The position numbers were made by a program, and so were the translations under genes. 29,547 bases of DNA, taken from IMG/VR virus record IMGVR_UViG_3300008217_000048, positions 1 through 29,547 of that record; one strand, 5' to 3'. This DNA comes from a virus. The notes below the pieces were generated by a model, which ran no database searches, was not told the origin of the DNA, and was given only the letters and a program-made list of their open reading frames with translations. The number at the start of each line of letters is the position of its first letter. Positions within the stretch are counted from its first letter, which is position 1. Shown piece after piece: positions 29,299 through 29,547 of the stretch.

Positions 29299-29547
29299 AG
29301 GACAGGAACCTCCACCGGCAAAGGATCAGCGGCAGGGTCCCTAACAAAGACTTCCCCACACCGTTCACAACTTGCCTCAACCCTAACCTTCTTTGACGCT
29401 CTAACCACCGTACAGCCCTCTTGGCAGCTCCACTTGACCATCGTAGGCTCTTTAGACGGCTTAGTCCTTATTTGCCTCGCCAGCTTGAAGGCTTCATAGT
29501 CTGGCTTGAACTCCTTCTCCACCTTTTCCTTTAGCTCGTCGGAGTAC
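29295..29547 (-). CDS. Zinc-binding-like protein, 5' end outside window
   Basis: The frame stays open to the window edge (extra residues SDELKEKV precede the GTG at 29522), so the gene probably starts beyond 29547. The visible 83 residues contain SCQEGC and SCERCGEVF cysteine pairs about 20 apart, a possible zinc ribbon. The N-terminal part is helical and charged (EFKPDYEAFKLARQIRTKP). It overlaps the next gene by four bases. Confidence 0.55.
   Translation of the reverse strand, partial: YSDELKEKVEKEFKPDYEAFKLARQIRTKPSKEPTMVKWSCQEGCTVVRASKKVRVEASCERCGEVFVRDPAADPLPVEVPVL

Overview
The window is a piece of a tailed double-stranded DNA bacteriophage (Caudoviricetes) or a closely related prophage. 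The evidence is a scaffold–major capsid pair, a run of small virion-type genes, a baseplate-type immunoglobulin-like protein, a family A DNA polymerase, recombination nucleases and a DinG/XPD-type helicase. Gene density is very high, with stop/start overlaps (ATGA, TGATG, TAATG) at most junctions and AGGAG-type ribosome binding sites. Nothing in the sequence fixes the host. No integrase, terminase, portal, lysin or rRNA gene is visible here.

Layout. Positions 1-1369 hold the end of a large structural gene and a Com-like zinc protein, closed by a terminator. Positions 1370-2200 are a control island: two terminators, a shortened tRNA-like element on the minus strand, a pair of mutually exclusive overlapping ORFs, a promoter (TTGACA at 2033), and a strong terminator hairpin in the leader of the next operon. 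Positions 2201-14982 (plus strand) form the virion operon: scaffold, capsid, decoration-like protein, many small beta-rich or zinc-binding proteins, a glycosyltransferase-like protein, a BppU-like protein, a structural protein with a carbohydrate-binding-like insert, and a large probable beta-propeller tail protein. Positions 14924-28571 (minus strand) form the early/replication operon. Read in its own direction (right to left) it has ribbon-helix-helix proteins, the helicase, an SSB-like protein, a Cas4-like nuclease, a HIRAN protein, a Sak4-like ATPase, an ERCC4-type nuclease, a radical SAM enzyme, an HNH endonuclease, a UDG-exonuclease-polymerase fusion, a PAPS-reductase-like enzyme and small DNA-binding proteins. 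Positions 28572-29040 are a non-coding control/possible origin region with a good leftward promoter, tandem repeats and a 19-base inverted repeat. Two zinc-binding small proteins close the window.

How it fits together. Two blocks converge near 14950. The leftward block would replicate and recombine phage DNA (polymerase, helicase, SSB-like, Sak4, nucleases). The rightward block builds the particle. Four near-palindromes centred on CTAG (consensus half-site CTAGGTCACAA) lie before virion genes and before the SSB-like gene, so one regulator could act on both blocks. The radical SAM enzyme, its small partner, the PAPS-reductase-like protein, the HNH gene and a zinc protein look like cargo inserted around the polymerase gene; their combined role is unknown. 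Three short genes (49, 58 and 26 codons) fill apparent gaps in the leftward operon.
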